From Woeseiaceae bacterium (GTDB lineage Bacteria > Pseudomonadota > Gammaproteobacteria > Steroidobacterales > Woeseiaceae): a stretch of 64,000 bases of DNA. The DNA lies in the NCBI GenBank assembly GCA_028280615.1, contig JANQLK010000051.1:1-64000 (forward strand), written 5' to 3'. Below, one piece after another: positions 35,370 through 42,712 of this stretch. Each line of letters starts with the position of its first letter. Position 1 is the first letter of the stretch. A program made the translations under genes and the position numbers. The notes beneath the pieces were generated by a model. That model did no database searches. It was not told where the DNA came from and saw only the letters and a program-made list of their open reading frames with translations.

Positions 35370-35543
35370 GGCGTGCGCCGGGCGGAACCATATCTCCGGC
35401 AATACACTACATGCGAAACCTAAAGTGAATTCTAGAAACGTTTCAGCGGTAACGTGAGTTTCCGCTATCCCCGGAACCGGTCGTTTTGAGGCTGCTGTAA
35501 TTAGCTGGCCAGGCAGCCGCAGAGTGTGTCTCGAAAGAAAAAG
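35370..35543. other. Gene-free stretch at the start of the accessory region
   Basis: No gene is seen. The segment around 35437-35460 (acgtttcagcggtaacgtga) shares GTTTC.GCGGTAACGT with the 80-bp repeat copy at 42107, and CTGGCCAGGCAGCCGC near 35512 resembles sequence beside the copy at 36496. It may be a third, decayed copy. Confidence 0.3.
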
Positions 35544-36434
35544 TCAGCCTGCAAATTCGTAGCGCAGGTTACTTAGGCGACCACGCCAGTAAGACCGAAG
35601 TCCATCTGGCAACTCCCAAAAGACTTCTCCCCGAACGGGTACGACCATCCCGCTATGTTGCTCATACTGATCAAAACGGCCGATCCATGGTGTCCGAACG
35701 GTATCGCCACTCACCAGACGCAATCGATCCATTTTGATGGACTCAATCAGTCCTTGATCGTCAAAATGAAAATCACCAGTAAACGTGCACGCCCCATCCG
35801 TAAACGTTGCTTTTGCGGATCGCTCATCGATACCTTCCCAGTGGACATGTTCTCCGGGCAACAACATCGTCGGATACCAGGCAGCTTCCGCGAAAAAGCG
35901 CATTAGCTCGCCTTCGGCTGCTTCCGGCGTTCCTCTGAATTCCGCGACCTTGAAGAAGCCCAAGAGCCTGGCGAAAAGGATGCCTTCGCCCGCGACATAC
36001 GCGTCACAGACATGAGCGGCAATTCCAGGCGCTATGTGGATCCGGGCATCCCAAATGAATCCGAGACGCCAGGTCGAAACGTCCTGCGTCGCTCGGAACG
36101 GTTTCCAACTCTCCTTTGGGCTTGCACCACTTCCAAGACCCATATCGAAAAAGCCGAATTGCTCAACGCGCACACTGGAAATTTTCGCTTGCCCATCATT
36201 CAGCACGATGCGGAAATAGCGCTGTACTGGCCTTGGCAACCCAACCAGTTGTTTGAAATCGACGGTCTTCTGGGCTTCAGCCGCTCCAGATGCGGAGATC
36301 ATGGAGTTGTAAAGCCGTGCGATATCCGATCTCCAACGCCATTCGCCCAAGGCCGTGACACCCACGATCAGGACCACCAAAGCGATCAAGATCCAAAAGA
36401 CGTTGAACACGATCAAACAGTCCTTAACAGGCAA
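35544..36434 (-). CDS. DUF6544/DUF6920-like protein, membrane-anchored
   Basis: About 290 residues. An N-terminal helix (FWILIALVVLIVGVTAL) anchors a beta-rich domain resembling DUF6544: GLPRPVQRYFRIVLNDG, FIWDARIHI, RFFAEAAWYPTMLLP, and PWIGRFDQYEQHSGMVVPV. The family is uncharacterised. Starts possible are TTG 36434 or GTG 36410; the latter has AAGGA 10 nt upstream and begins right at the membrane helix, so it may be the real one. It is the first gene of the accessory region after gloB and lies on the opposite strand; the 80-bp repeat lies just upstream of it. Confidence 0.7.
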   Translation of the reverse strand: MPVKDCLIVFNVFWILIALVVLIVGVTALGEWRWRSDIARLYNSMISASGAAEAQKTVDFKQLVGLPRPVQRYFRIVLNDGQAKISSVRVEQFGFFDMGLGSGASPKESWKPFRATQDVSTWRLGFIWDARIHIAPGIAAHVCDAYVAGEGILFARLLGFFKVAEFRGTPEAAEGELMRFFAEAAWYPTMLLPGEHVHWEGIDERSAKATFTDGACTFTGDFHFDDQGLIESIKMDRLRLVSGDTVRTPWIGRFDQYEQHSGMVVPVRGEVFWELPDGLRSYWRGRLSNLRYEFAG

Positions 36435-36495
36435 TAGCCTCGTGGGTCAGAAATAGGCCAGATGAGTCCTTTCATAAATCCGCCTTGCGTCAACA

Positions 36496-36575
36496 CCAGC
36501 CGCCCAACTGATACTGCGCCGAAGGGCTGCCGTGCAAAGTATACCGGCCGGTCAACGATGTTCACGTGGTAACGT
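36496..36575 (-). repeat. 80-bp dispersed repeat, copy A
   Basis: About 90% identical (72 of 80 by eye) to copy B at 42107-42186, in the same orientation. On the minus strand both lie between the 3' end of one gene and the start of the next minus-strand gene, cassette-like. It includes ACCGGCCGGT (a palindrome) and, on the minus strand, an imperfect stem around TTCGGCGCAGT. In one frame it could encode NIVDRPVYFARQPFGA, which is interrupted by a stop in copy B. Confidence 0.8.
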
Positions 36576-36621
36576 GCCGGCCAGGCGACCGCAACCGGCC
36601 GGAAGCAGCCAGTCGTTGACG

Positions 36622-37299
36622 CTAGCAGACTATCTGACTTGCGTGGAGAACGCGGACTTCGTCCGGCGCAAGGAGCACTTGCACGGAAACGCCGGAACAT
36701 TCCCCCGACATGTATCGAACGGCGTAGACCGGCCCATGTTCGATATCGAAGCGAAGGTCAATTTCACTTAGCTTGGCTCTCGATGCCACGGTCTCCTTCG
36801 ATTCGGTCAAACTCAGACGCTCTTGCGCCGATTGGACAATGTGGCTCTGCTCGGCCTTGATTCGCTCGAGTGTCGCAATGTCCAGCAGTGTCCGAAGGAC
36901 GATGGCAGACTCCGGATCGACTTGGTCGCATCGCTGAAACCAGAATCGGTATTGCGGCCTGGTCGAGTCGTCGAATTTCCAAGACCACGTTTGTCCTTCG
37001 GACAATTCGCCCGCGATCCATGCGTAAGGGGCAATGCAGTAATCATGTGTACTTGCCGGGTGAAAGACCACTAGCCCTTGTGCTTTGGCCTTGCCATTCC
37101 AGGCTACGGCGCCTGATTCGATATACCAAACGTCGCGGCCCGATACTCGCGATGCATAGCCCTCAAGCTCCGTTTTGTCGGGATCGTCCAGGACTATTCG
37201 ATCCGTCGCGCTGACCGGCGCGACGTCAAGAGCAAGTAGCAATGCCAGGAGCGCTGCTTTTTGAGGCGAGGAAGTCACGAATAGGATGCCTGCGGCCAA
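36622..37299 (-). CDS. Secreted hypothetical protein
   Basis: About 225 residues with a signal peptide (ALLALLLALDVAPVSA). No domain recognised. Visible are a Trp/aromatic-rich middle (VWYIESGAVAWNGKAKAQG, GQTWSWKFDDSTRPQYRFW) and two widely spaced Cys (DYCIAPY, RCDQVD). The start is TTG 37299 or GTG 37278; the signal peptide fits either. It lies in the accessory stretch between gloB and the IS30 remnant, followed by repeat copy A. Unknown function. Confidence 0.6.
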   Translation of the reverse strand: MAAGILFVTSSPQKAALLALLLALDVAPVSATDRIVLDDPDKTELEGYASRVSGRDVWYIESGAVAWNGKAKAQGLVVFHPASTHDYCIAPYAWIAGELSEGQTWSWKFDDSTRPQYRFWFQRCDQVDPESAIVLRTLLDIATLERIKAEQSHIVQSAQERLSLTESKETVASRAKLSEIDLRFDIEHGPVYAVRYMSGECSGVSVQVLLAPDEVRVLHASQIVC

Positions 37300-37383
37300 T
37301 AATACGAGTGTCCGCTTTGGGTTGCGGATTCAATCGGTGGTTGCAACACCTAAGCTCAGACTATAGAGCAGGAGGTGTCGTTG

Positions 37384-37475
37384 ATGAAGCAGAGAGCGAG
37401 GATCTAGCACACACAGTCGCAGATTGCTCAGATGTGGGATTGCTGGCGAGAAGGCGTCTCGCTGAACGAGATCGG
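37384..37475 (+). pseudogene. IS30-family transposase remnant (N-terminus only)
   Basis: A strong SD (AGGAGGTG) precedes ATG 37384. Translation reads MKQRARI, a stop codon, then HTQSQIAQMWDCWREGVSLN-E-I, which aligns with the N-terminal helix-turn-helix of IS30 transposases (MKQRxRIYYTExQKxxMWDRWxxGESLxxIA). The stop (TAG) replaces the usual Tyr codon. After about 31 codons the sequence switches at GAGATCGG into the gloB 3' end, so all the catalytic part is lost. The upstream 40-50 bp with ggttgcaacacc may hold the left inverted repeat. Confidence 0.65.
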
Positions 37476-37536
37476 TGACGACCCCGACCCTGAAACCGTG
37501 TTCCTCAAGCTCCGGGAGCTGCGCAACAGCTGGTAA
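37468..37536 (+). pseudogene. Orphan copy of the gloB 3' end
   Basis: These 69 nt encode EIGDDPDPETVFLKLRELRN-SW and a stop, matching the last 22 codons of gloB at 35301-35369. Differences are largely synonymous (for example ttt/ttc, agg/cgg, ttg/ctg, cgt/cgc), which points to an origin in a related functional gloB rather than recent duplication. No gloB sequence precedes it; the left border is the IS30 remnant, with GAGATCGG shared at the junction. Confidence 0.8.
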
Positions 37537-37586
37537 ACGCGCCATGGCAGTGGCCTCGCGCCAACCCGTGGCGTAGTCCGCGGACC

Positions 37587-40073
37587 CTAGCGGGAGCTGA
37601 TAGCGCGATCGCCCGAATGGATATCGAGCACATTCAGACTGCGCCCCTCGTCATCATTGGCGTAGTACAAACGGTTGTGAACGGCGTCGATGGCGATCGC
37701 GGCGTCCTGGTCGAAAAAACTCAGTGCGGGACCGCGCCCTGTCGACTCACCGGACACTTCGCGCCGGTCACCAGTAAGCACGTCGATAGCTAACACCCGC
37801 GGCGTGGCATGGGGGGTCGCGGCAGCGTAGGCCGTCTGGCTATCCGGATCGTACGTCAACAAGGTAACGCCTCCCATGGACGGGCCGCTACCGCGTTCGT
37901 CTGAGGCCAGCAGCGTCACCATCCCGGTTTCGAGATCGACGGCCAACAGTTTTGAAGTCGCCAGCACGAGCGCCCGGTTGTTCGCGGCGTCGAACGCCAA
38001 AGCAGTCATGAACTGCAGGCTGAACTCGGGCTGGCTCGATGCGGTGACCGCGACCCGACGATCGCCGGTCTCGAGATCAAATTCCATTATCGCGTCCGAG
38101 TCCGCATCGAAGGCGATCGCTCGCAAGCCGTCGGGGCTCGCGGCGCCGAACTCGAGGTCTCGCAGATTGGGGCCCTCACCACGATCCTCGCCGCTCAACA
38201 ACGTTCGCTCGCCCGTCGCGACATCGATTGCGATAATCGAGAAACTGCTGATGACATTGAATGCGAACCAGATCACGCGATCTCCGGAGTTGACAGCAGA
38301 GATCGACTTGAGCTGCGTTGGCCACGGCACGCCGCCGCCTACGTCTTCGCTCGATACGAGTGCCCTGTCGCCCGATGCGGGATCAATCCGTACCAGACGA
38401 TAGTTCCTGCCGCGATCCTGTGCGGCGAACACGGCTCCTCCCCCGACTGCGATCTGCTCAAAGATGATACCGCGCTCGCCGTCTCCGACGAGGTTGCTCG
38501 AAACCAGCGTGCGATCGCCATTGGCCGGATTGACGCCGACAATCGCGCCTCCCCGGTCAGACACGATCAGGCTTTCGCCGGATGGAGCCCATTCGACACT
38601 GTAGGGCTCGATGAAATCCGGGCCGGCGCCAACTCCTTCGCCCGACAGAGTTGTCCTGTCACCGCTCGCAAGGTCAATCGCGATCAGCGATGGCGGATTC
38701 TGAAGCGGAACCACCGCTCGCGAGCGCGCTTCGTCGTAGAGCACGCTGGCTGCGGACCCGAAACGGGGGCCCGAATTGGCGGACTGATTCGAGATCAACG
38801 TGCGGTTGCCGTTGGCGAGGTTCACCGAGAACAAGTTGGCCCAGTCGATCACCAGGGCCTGATTGTCGCCCTGCAGGCCGATCGCAGTCGGATTCAGCAT
38901 GGTTTGCCCGCTGCCCACGCTATCGCTGGACAGCGTCGTCCGGTTACCCGTGCCCCCATCGATACCTAAGACACGGTCAAAGCCGCGGTCCACCATCAGA
39001 ACTCTGCCGGAGGCAGGATCCACATCCATGTCCCAGACGGAGAAATCCGACGGCCCCGAACCGAGCGAATTACTCGAGAACTCGGAACGGTTTCCTGTTG
39101 CAAGATCGACCGCGTAGACGGAGTGTCTAGACTGCGAAACCAGAAGCCGTCGACGAACGGAATCGACGACGCCGACAAACGGCATACGAAGATCTTCGCC
39201 GGCGCCTACGCCATCGCCGGAGGCAACGGTTCTGAGGCCCGTATCGAGGTCAACGCCTATGATCACGCCGCGGCTGTTTGCAACGAAAGTTCGATTCGAG
39301 GCGGGGTCGACTGCCGTGAAAATCACGGGCAAATCGACCTGATTGGTGACGGAGAAGGACACCTCAACGTCGTCACCTCTGGCTGGCCGCGCCAAGGCAG
39401 TGAGCTGCGTTCGACCGTTCGGCAGAGCAACAACAGCGGACCATCGCGACGGATCCGTGAGGTCGCGGGACGCCATGATCCCGTTTACATCGATGAACTG
39501 CAGGTCCTCGGACAGCAGCTCGCCGTCCTCGGAATCGGCCACCGTCCCCGCAACCGTGATTTCACGGACGCTGTCACGAAACTCGGCGTTGAGCGTCGGG
39601 AATGTAACCTCGAACTCGAGCGTACTAACGTCGGTGACCGTGATAGTTACGTCGCGGCTCGCAACGCCGCCGCGACCGTCACTCACGGACAGCGTCACTT
39701 CATAGACGTTATCCGAATCGGAGTCGCGCGCATTCTCGAAATCAGGAGCGTTCCGAAAAGACAGCGTGCCGGCTCTCGCGTCGATATCGAACTGCGAGGC
39801 ATCGGCTCCGCCGTCGACGGAATATGTCAGTGTATCGCTCCGGTTGGCGTCGGTTGCAATGGCAGCGTAGGCGAACAAGCGATTCTCAGGCGTGGAAACG
39901 GCAGCATTCGAGATGAACACGGGGTTCTGATTGGGGCCCTCATCCCTGGCGGTATCATCTCCGCCGCCACCGCCTCCGCATGACACCAGACCCACCAGCG
40001 CGCACAGCAACGGCGTCCTGCCGGCTACGCCGTGGCTGCCGTGGCTCCGGCTCATTTCAGCCAGTCGTCTCAT
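37587..40073 (-). CDS. Lipoprotein with cadherin-like domain and beta-propeller repeats
   Basis: An 828-residue protein (or 822 from the ATG at 40055). Lipobox LVSCGGGGGG suggests an outer-membrane-anchored lipoprotein with a flexible Gly tail. Residues ~50-150 are a cadherin-like repeat (ENRLFAYAAIATDAN, LTVSVSDGRGGVASRDVTITV type). From ~240 to the end are repeated blades built on DLATGNRTxLSxxxxGxGP, about 12 copies, typical of an NHL/YVTN-type propeller. It is probably a surface adhesion or binding protein; ligand unknown. Composition is closer to the host than that of the next genes. Confidence 0.75.
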   Translation of the reverse strand: MRRLAEMSRSHGSHGVAGRTPLLCALVGLVSCGGGGGGDDTARDEGPNQNPVFISNAAVSTPENRLFAYAAIATDANRSDTLTYSVDGGADASQFDIDARAGTLSFRNAPDFENARDSDSDNVYEVTLSVSDGRGGVASRDVTITVTDVSTLEFEVTFPTLNAEFRDSVREITVAGTVADSEDGELLSEDLQFIDVNGIMASRDLTDPSRWSAVVALPNGRTQLTALARPARGDDVEVSFSVTNQVDLPVIFTAVDPASNRTFVANSRGVIIGVDLDTGLRTVASGDGVGAGEDLRMPFVGVVDSVRRRLLVSQSRHSVYAVDLATGNRSEFSSNSLGSGPSDFSVWDMDVDPASGRVLMVDRGFDRVLGIDGGTGNRTTLSSDSVGSGQTMLNPTAIGLQGDNQALVIDWANLFSVNLANGNRTLISNQSANSGPRFGSAASVLYDEARSRAVVPLQNPPSLIAIDLASGDRTTLSGEGVGAGPDFIEPYSVEWAPSGESLIVSDRGGAIVGVNPANGDRTLVSSNLVGDGERGIIFEQIAVGGGAVFAAQDRGRNYRLVRIDPASGDRALVSSEDVGGGVPWPTQLKSISAVNSGDRVIWFAFNVISSFSIIAIDVATGERTLLSGEDRGEGPNLRDLEFGAASPDGLRAIAFDADSDAIMEFDLETGDRRVAVTASSQPEFSLQFMTALAFDAANNRALVLATSKLLAVDLETGMVTLLASDERGSGPSMGGVTLLTYDPDSQTAYAAATPHATPRVLAIDVLTGDRREVSGESTGRGPALSFFDQDAAIAIDAVHNRLYYANDDEGRSLNVLDIHSGDRAISSR

Positions 40074-40273
40074 GCGCGTTCTGTTCCGAATTGTTCCCGA
40101 AGATGGTGCTGCGGCGAGACCGGTCGCTTACCGATGCCGGCAGTCTAGCTGAGACCGCGGCGAGCAATCCACCACGTCGATTCTTGAGAACGCCGTGCCG
40201 GCCAGGATAGTCTGGCCTGCGCCTTGATGCGCTTGACATAAGTCGCGATGACAACAGATATATAGCCACATGT
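40074..40273. other. Gene-free stretch
   Basis: No gene seen. GC falls toward the EVE-like gene end (agatatatagccacatgttcattt). A TTGACA at about 40226 faces the plus strand without a convincing -10. Confidence 0.4.
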
Positions 40274-40702
40274 TCATTTGCAGCATGCCGCACAGAATGA
40301 CTGGAGATAGACACCGACGCTCGCCTCAACGCCGCCGATCTTGTTCGTCGACTGTCGATAGAACATAGAATTGAGTTCGGTTTCGGGGCGGCCATCGTTC
40401 CAGTCGTCGTAGTGTTTGAGTTCAAACCTGCCGAGTCGCCTGACGGCCCTCGACGTGACCAGGATTTCGACGCTGACGCGAGGCGTCCACCTGTCGACAC
40501 CGGACGGCTTCGGCAGTGCCCTGGCTGCGGTCACGACGCCGGCGGCGACCAGCCCCTGCCCACCCTGGGTTTCACTCGCGAAGATGTAGATTTTGTGGCC
40601 TGCGGTAATCTTCTTACCGCCGTACATGGTTTTCTGGGCATCGAAGCGCATCGTTTCGGCCGACGGGTCGCTGACTTCCGTCTTGATTACGTATGCCTTC
40701 AT
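40274..40702 (-). CDS. EVE/PUA-like domain protein, copy a
   Basis: A 142-residue protein, roughly 70% identical over its first 120 residues to the gene at 42275 (shared FDAQKTMYGGKKI, FASETQGGQGLVA.GVV, GVDRWTPRV, DGRPETE, FYRQ.TNKIGG). The pattern of a small beta barrel with a GD/GH-x-IYVFASE strand and a final FYRQ...GG resembles EVE/PUA-like domains that bind modified bases; this is by pattern only. Its last ~20 residues (VGVYLQSFCAACCK) differ from the paralogue and are in lower-GC sequence, as though the 3' end had been replaced. Last gene of the candidate nuclease cluster. Confidence 0.7.
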   Translation of the reverse strand: MKAYVIKTEVSDPSAETMRFDAQKTMYGGKKITAGHKIYIFASETQGGQGLVAAGVVTAARALPKPSGVDRWTPRVSVEILVTSRAVRRLGRFELKHYDDWNDGRPETELNSMFYRQSTNKIGGVEASVGVYLQSFCAACCK

Positions 40703-40741
40703 TGGCGCTCAAGACGTTCCGCAGATCCACTATCAATGAAA

Positions 40742-40834
40742 TCACTTCTTCGGAATGAGGCTCAAATCAAATTCAAATGCACCAGCTCGCTCAAGTATCT
40801 CCTTCTCGTTAAACGCTAGTTGCTCGTACGTCAC
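40742..40834 (-). CDS. Possible 30-residue coupled ORF
   Basis: GTG 40834 overlaps the stop of the GIY-YIG gene (GTGA) and opens a 30-codon frame ending at 40742: MTYEQLAFNEKEILERAG, then AFEFDLSLIPKK. The product would be an acidic-basic amphipathic helix with a short tail. The stop/start overlap and in-operon position are the only support; it could also be a decayed remnant. Confidence 0.35.
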   Translation of the reverse strand: MTYEQLAFNEKEILERAGAFEFDLSLIPKK

Positions 40835-41280
40835 CTGACGATTCCTGCCGAATTATCGGTAGTTGATAGATTCGCGATCAAGTATTCCTCCAGGGCGGCC
40901 GCCTCGAACCTTAGCTCATCGAGCATGCGGACTGTGGCGACGTATCTTGGGCTGCCTCTCCATGATTGTGGGTGCTTGATCTTGCATTTCCTCTCCTTAT
41001 CAAACACGAAATATGAACTTAGTCTGATACCAATGGAACTGTTCATCGAAGCCTTTCCGATGTACACAAGATTCAAGCCCGTATCGAGAATGGCATATAC
41101 ACCTGCGGATTCGCCGCCAGGCCACGAATCTGGCCAAACATAGTCGGCATGGCTGTCCCCCAGTTCGGGAAAGAGGTCATACAGTCCACTTACCTCCAGT
41201 GGTTCAAGATCCGGGTGCCTGAATCGGAAGTGATACGCGCCTACGAGGTCTCGAAACTCCGCGAGAGTCGACTGAGTCAC
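40831..41280 (-). CDS. GIY-YIG-type nuclease domain protein
   Basis: A 149-residue protein. The GIY-YIG core is present: GVYAIL (60-65), YIGKAS (73-78), an Arg in IGIRLSSYF (86), and the metal-binding Glu in AALEEYLI (131/132) followed by Asn (TTDN, 143). The ~55 residues before the core are not part of the usual fold. GTG 41280 is chosen because GGGAGG lies 5 nt upstream; GTG 41286 would overlap that SD. GC is clearly lower than in housekeeping neighbours. It lies between a PD-(D/E)XK nuclease and an EVE-like gene on the same strand. Confidence 0.75.
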   Translation of the reverse strand: MTQSTLAEFRDLVGAYHFRFRHPDLEPLEVSGLYDLFPELGDSHADYVWPDSWPGGESAGVYAILDTGLNLVYIGKASMNSSIGIRLSSYFVFDKERKCKIKHPQSWRGSPRYVATVRMLDELRFEAAALEEYLIANLSTTDNSAGIVR

Positions 41281-41433
41281 TATCACCTCCCAGATGCATT
41301 ATCGCGTCAAACATTTGTGGTCGGAAAACCAGGAGCCAAACCCTACGACCCAAAGCCGCCACTAATCATTGTCCTATTAGTGCTTAGACAGGGCGCGGCA
41401 ATTCATTGCAGTTCAATGAGATTCACAGCGGAA

Positions 41434-42057
41434 CTACTGATCGAGAACGACGATCCTTCCTTCAATCGAAACGAAGACTATCGATATCTTTGTTCTGGAC
41501 TTAGCTAGGGCAGGAAGTCGATCCCAAAGGCCGCGATACTGTGGAAGGTCCGGTAGAGCGATTGAGTATCTGGCCGCAGAATCATCCATTCGCTGTAGAG
41601 TCTCACCTAGTATTCCGATGAAGTAATTCACTCTCATTGGCTGTCGTGACCCCGGTCCTTTTACTTCAATAATCCAACGCTCGGATCCCCTGCGGGCGTC
41701 GATATCGATTCCTTTAGCTCTGCCCCATGCAACTTCGGCCTCCCAACCTTCCTTCGTCAGCCATTCGTGAAGAACACGCTTTATCTCATCCTCCGACAGA
41801 GCATCGACGTCGTGATTCTTGCTTGCTGATGTCTGTATATCGGAATCTGGTTGGTAATCACCGATAGGAAAATTCCCGATCAAACCATCCGTCCTGCGTC
41901 TGCGCTGCAGAAGTCTTTTGGACTCGAGCAGTCGAGCAGCCTGATTAACGGGTTGCTGATTGTCAGATGGAGTCTTAATGGTATTTGTGACCTCTCGATC
42001 AGTTAGACCTGGACGAGACGCAATCAGGTTCAGTATTTCCTGCTGGAGAGTTGGCAT
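41434..42057 (-). CDS. Winged-helix plus PD-(D/E)XK nuclease protein
   Basis: A 207-residue protein. Residues 1-65 look like a winged helix (ILNLIASRPGLTDREVTNTI, VNQAARLLESKRLLQRRR). The C-terminal half has a restriction-endonuclease-like core: helix EIKRVLHEWLTKEGWEAEVAW, then GIDIDARRG (Asp 118) and RWIIEVKG (Glu131-x-Lys133), followed by a helix-rich end. This D...ExK layout is that of Mrr-type and related nucleases. ATG 42057 is preferred over the longer frame to 42123 because the extra 22 codons come from the 80-bp repeat. Lower GC than the chromosome average here. Confidence 0.75.
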   Translation of the reverse strand: MPTLQQEILNLIASRPGLTDREVTNTIKTPSDNQQPVNQAARLLESKRLLQRRRRTDGLIGNFPIGDYQPDSDIQTSASKNHDVDALSEDEIKRVLHEWLTKEGWEAEVAWGRAKGIDIDARRGSERWIIEVKGPGSRQPMRVNYFIGILGETLQRMDDSAARYSIALPDLPQYRGLWDRLPALAKSRTKISIVFVSIEGRIVVLDQ

Positions 42058-42106
42058 TTGGTCGCAATCCTCGCCGGACTGGCGAGAGTCCGCTTTGTGG
42101 TCCACG

Positions 42107-42186
42107 CCAGCCGCCCAACTCAAACTGCGCCGAAGGGCGGCTATGCAAAGTATACCGGCCGGTCAACGATGTTTCCGCGGTAACGT
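42107..42186 (-). repeat. 80-bp dispersed repeat, copy B
   Basis: Partner of copy A (36496-36575). On the minus strand AGCCGCCC and GGGCGGCT form a perfect 8-bp stem around ttcggcgcagtttgagtt. The 3' part GAGTTGGGCGGCT is also found after both tRNA-Pro terminator copies (14849-14861 and 15011-15023). Confidence 0.8.
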
Positions 42187-42214
42187 CGCCGTATATTCCA
42201 TTCGGCGGCAGCGC

Positions 42215-42276
42215 AGCCGGGAGAGTATTCCTGATTCGCCGATCGAAATCGCCTCACAGTCAGAATGCTCCCGGCT
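42215..42276. repeat. Inverted repeat after the EVE-like copy b gene
   Basis: AGCCGGGAG (42215-42223) and CTCCCGGCT (42268-42276) are perfect 9-bp arms, with partial pairing continuing inward (TATTCCTGA against TCAGAAT). The right arm overlaps the stop codon of the EVE-like gene. No T-run follows, so a simple terminator is unlikely. Confidence 0.55.
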
Positions 42277-42685
42277 AGAAAAACTCGTCGAGAAACCCGG
42301 CCGCCTCCGGCGACAGTCCACCGATCTTGTTCGTCGCCTGGCGATAGAACTTGAAGTTGATCTCGGTCTCGGGGCGGCCATCGTCCCAGTCGTCGAAGGC
42401 TTTGAGTTCCGCCCGTCCGAGCCGGCGCGTCGGCCTCGCCGTCACGCGAAGCTCGACGTTGACGCGCGGCGTCCACCTGTCAACTCCCGGCGGCCTCGTG
42501 ACGGCCGAGGTATTCGTGACGACGCCGCGCGCGACCAGGCCCTGCCCGCCCTGGGTCTCGCTCGCGAAGACGTAGATCGTGTCGCCTTCAGCGATTTTCT
42601 TGCCGCCGTACATGGTCTTTTGCGCATCGAAGCGCATCTTCTCGGCGCCTGGATTCCTGACTTCCGTTTTGATCACGAATGACAT
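42275..42685 (-). CDS. EVE/PUA-like domain protein, copy b
   Basis: A 136-residue protein, complete version of the paralogue at 40274. It begins SFVIKTEV and carries FDAQKTMYGGKKIAEGDTIYV in part, ASETQGGQGLVARGVV, RWTPRVNVEL and a C-terminal FYRQATNKIGGLSPEAAGFL, the last resembling the closing helix of EVE domains (x-L-S-x-E). EVE domains bind modified bases and are often fused to or encoded beside restriction nucleases. It is the first gene of the cluster in transcription order and is followed by the repeat copy B. GC is near the genomic level, unlike the two nuclease genes. Confidence 0.72.
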   Translation of the reverse strand: MSFVIKTEVRNPGAEKMRFDAQKTMYGGKKIAEGDTIYVFASETQGGQGLVARGVVTNTSAVTRPPGVDRWTPRVNVELRVTARPTRRLGRAELKAFDDWDDGRPETEINFKFYRQATNKIGGLSPEAAGFLDEFF

Positions 42686-42712
42686 GGTCTCTGTGCCCGA
42701 TTTGGATGTCGC

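Noticed and set aside
36496-42186. Integron attC sites
   Set aside because: The 80-bp repeat has a GTTGGGC heptamer but no matching RYYYAAC at the proper distance, and no integrase gene is present; kept as a repeat only.
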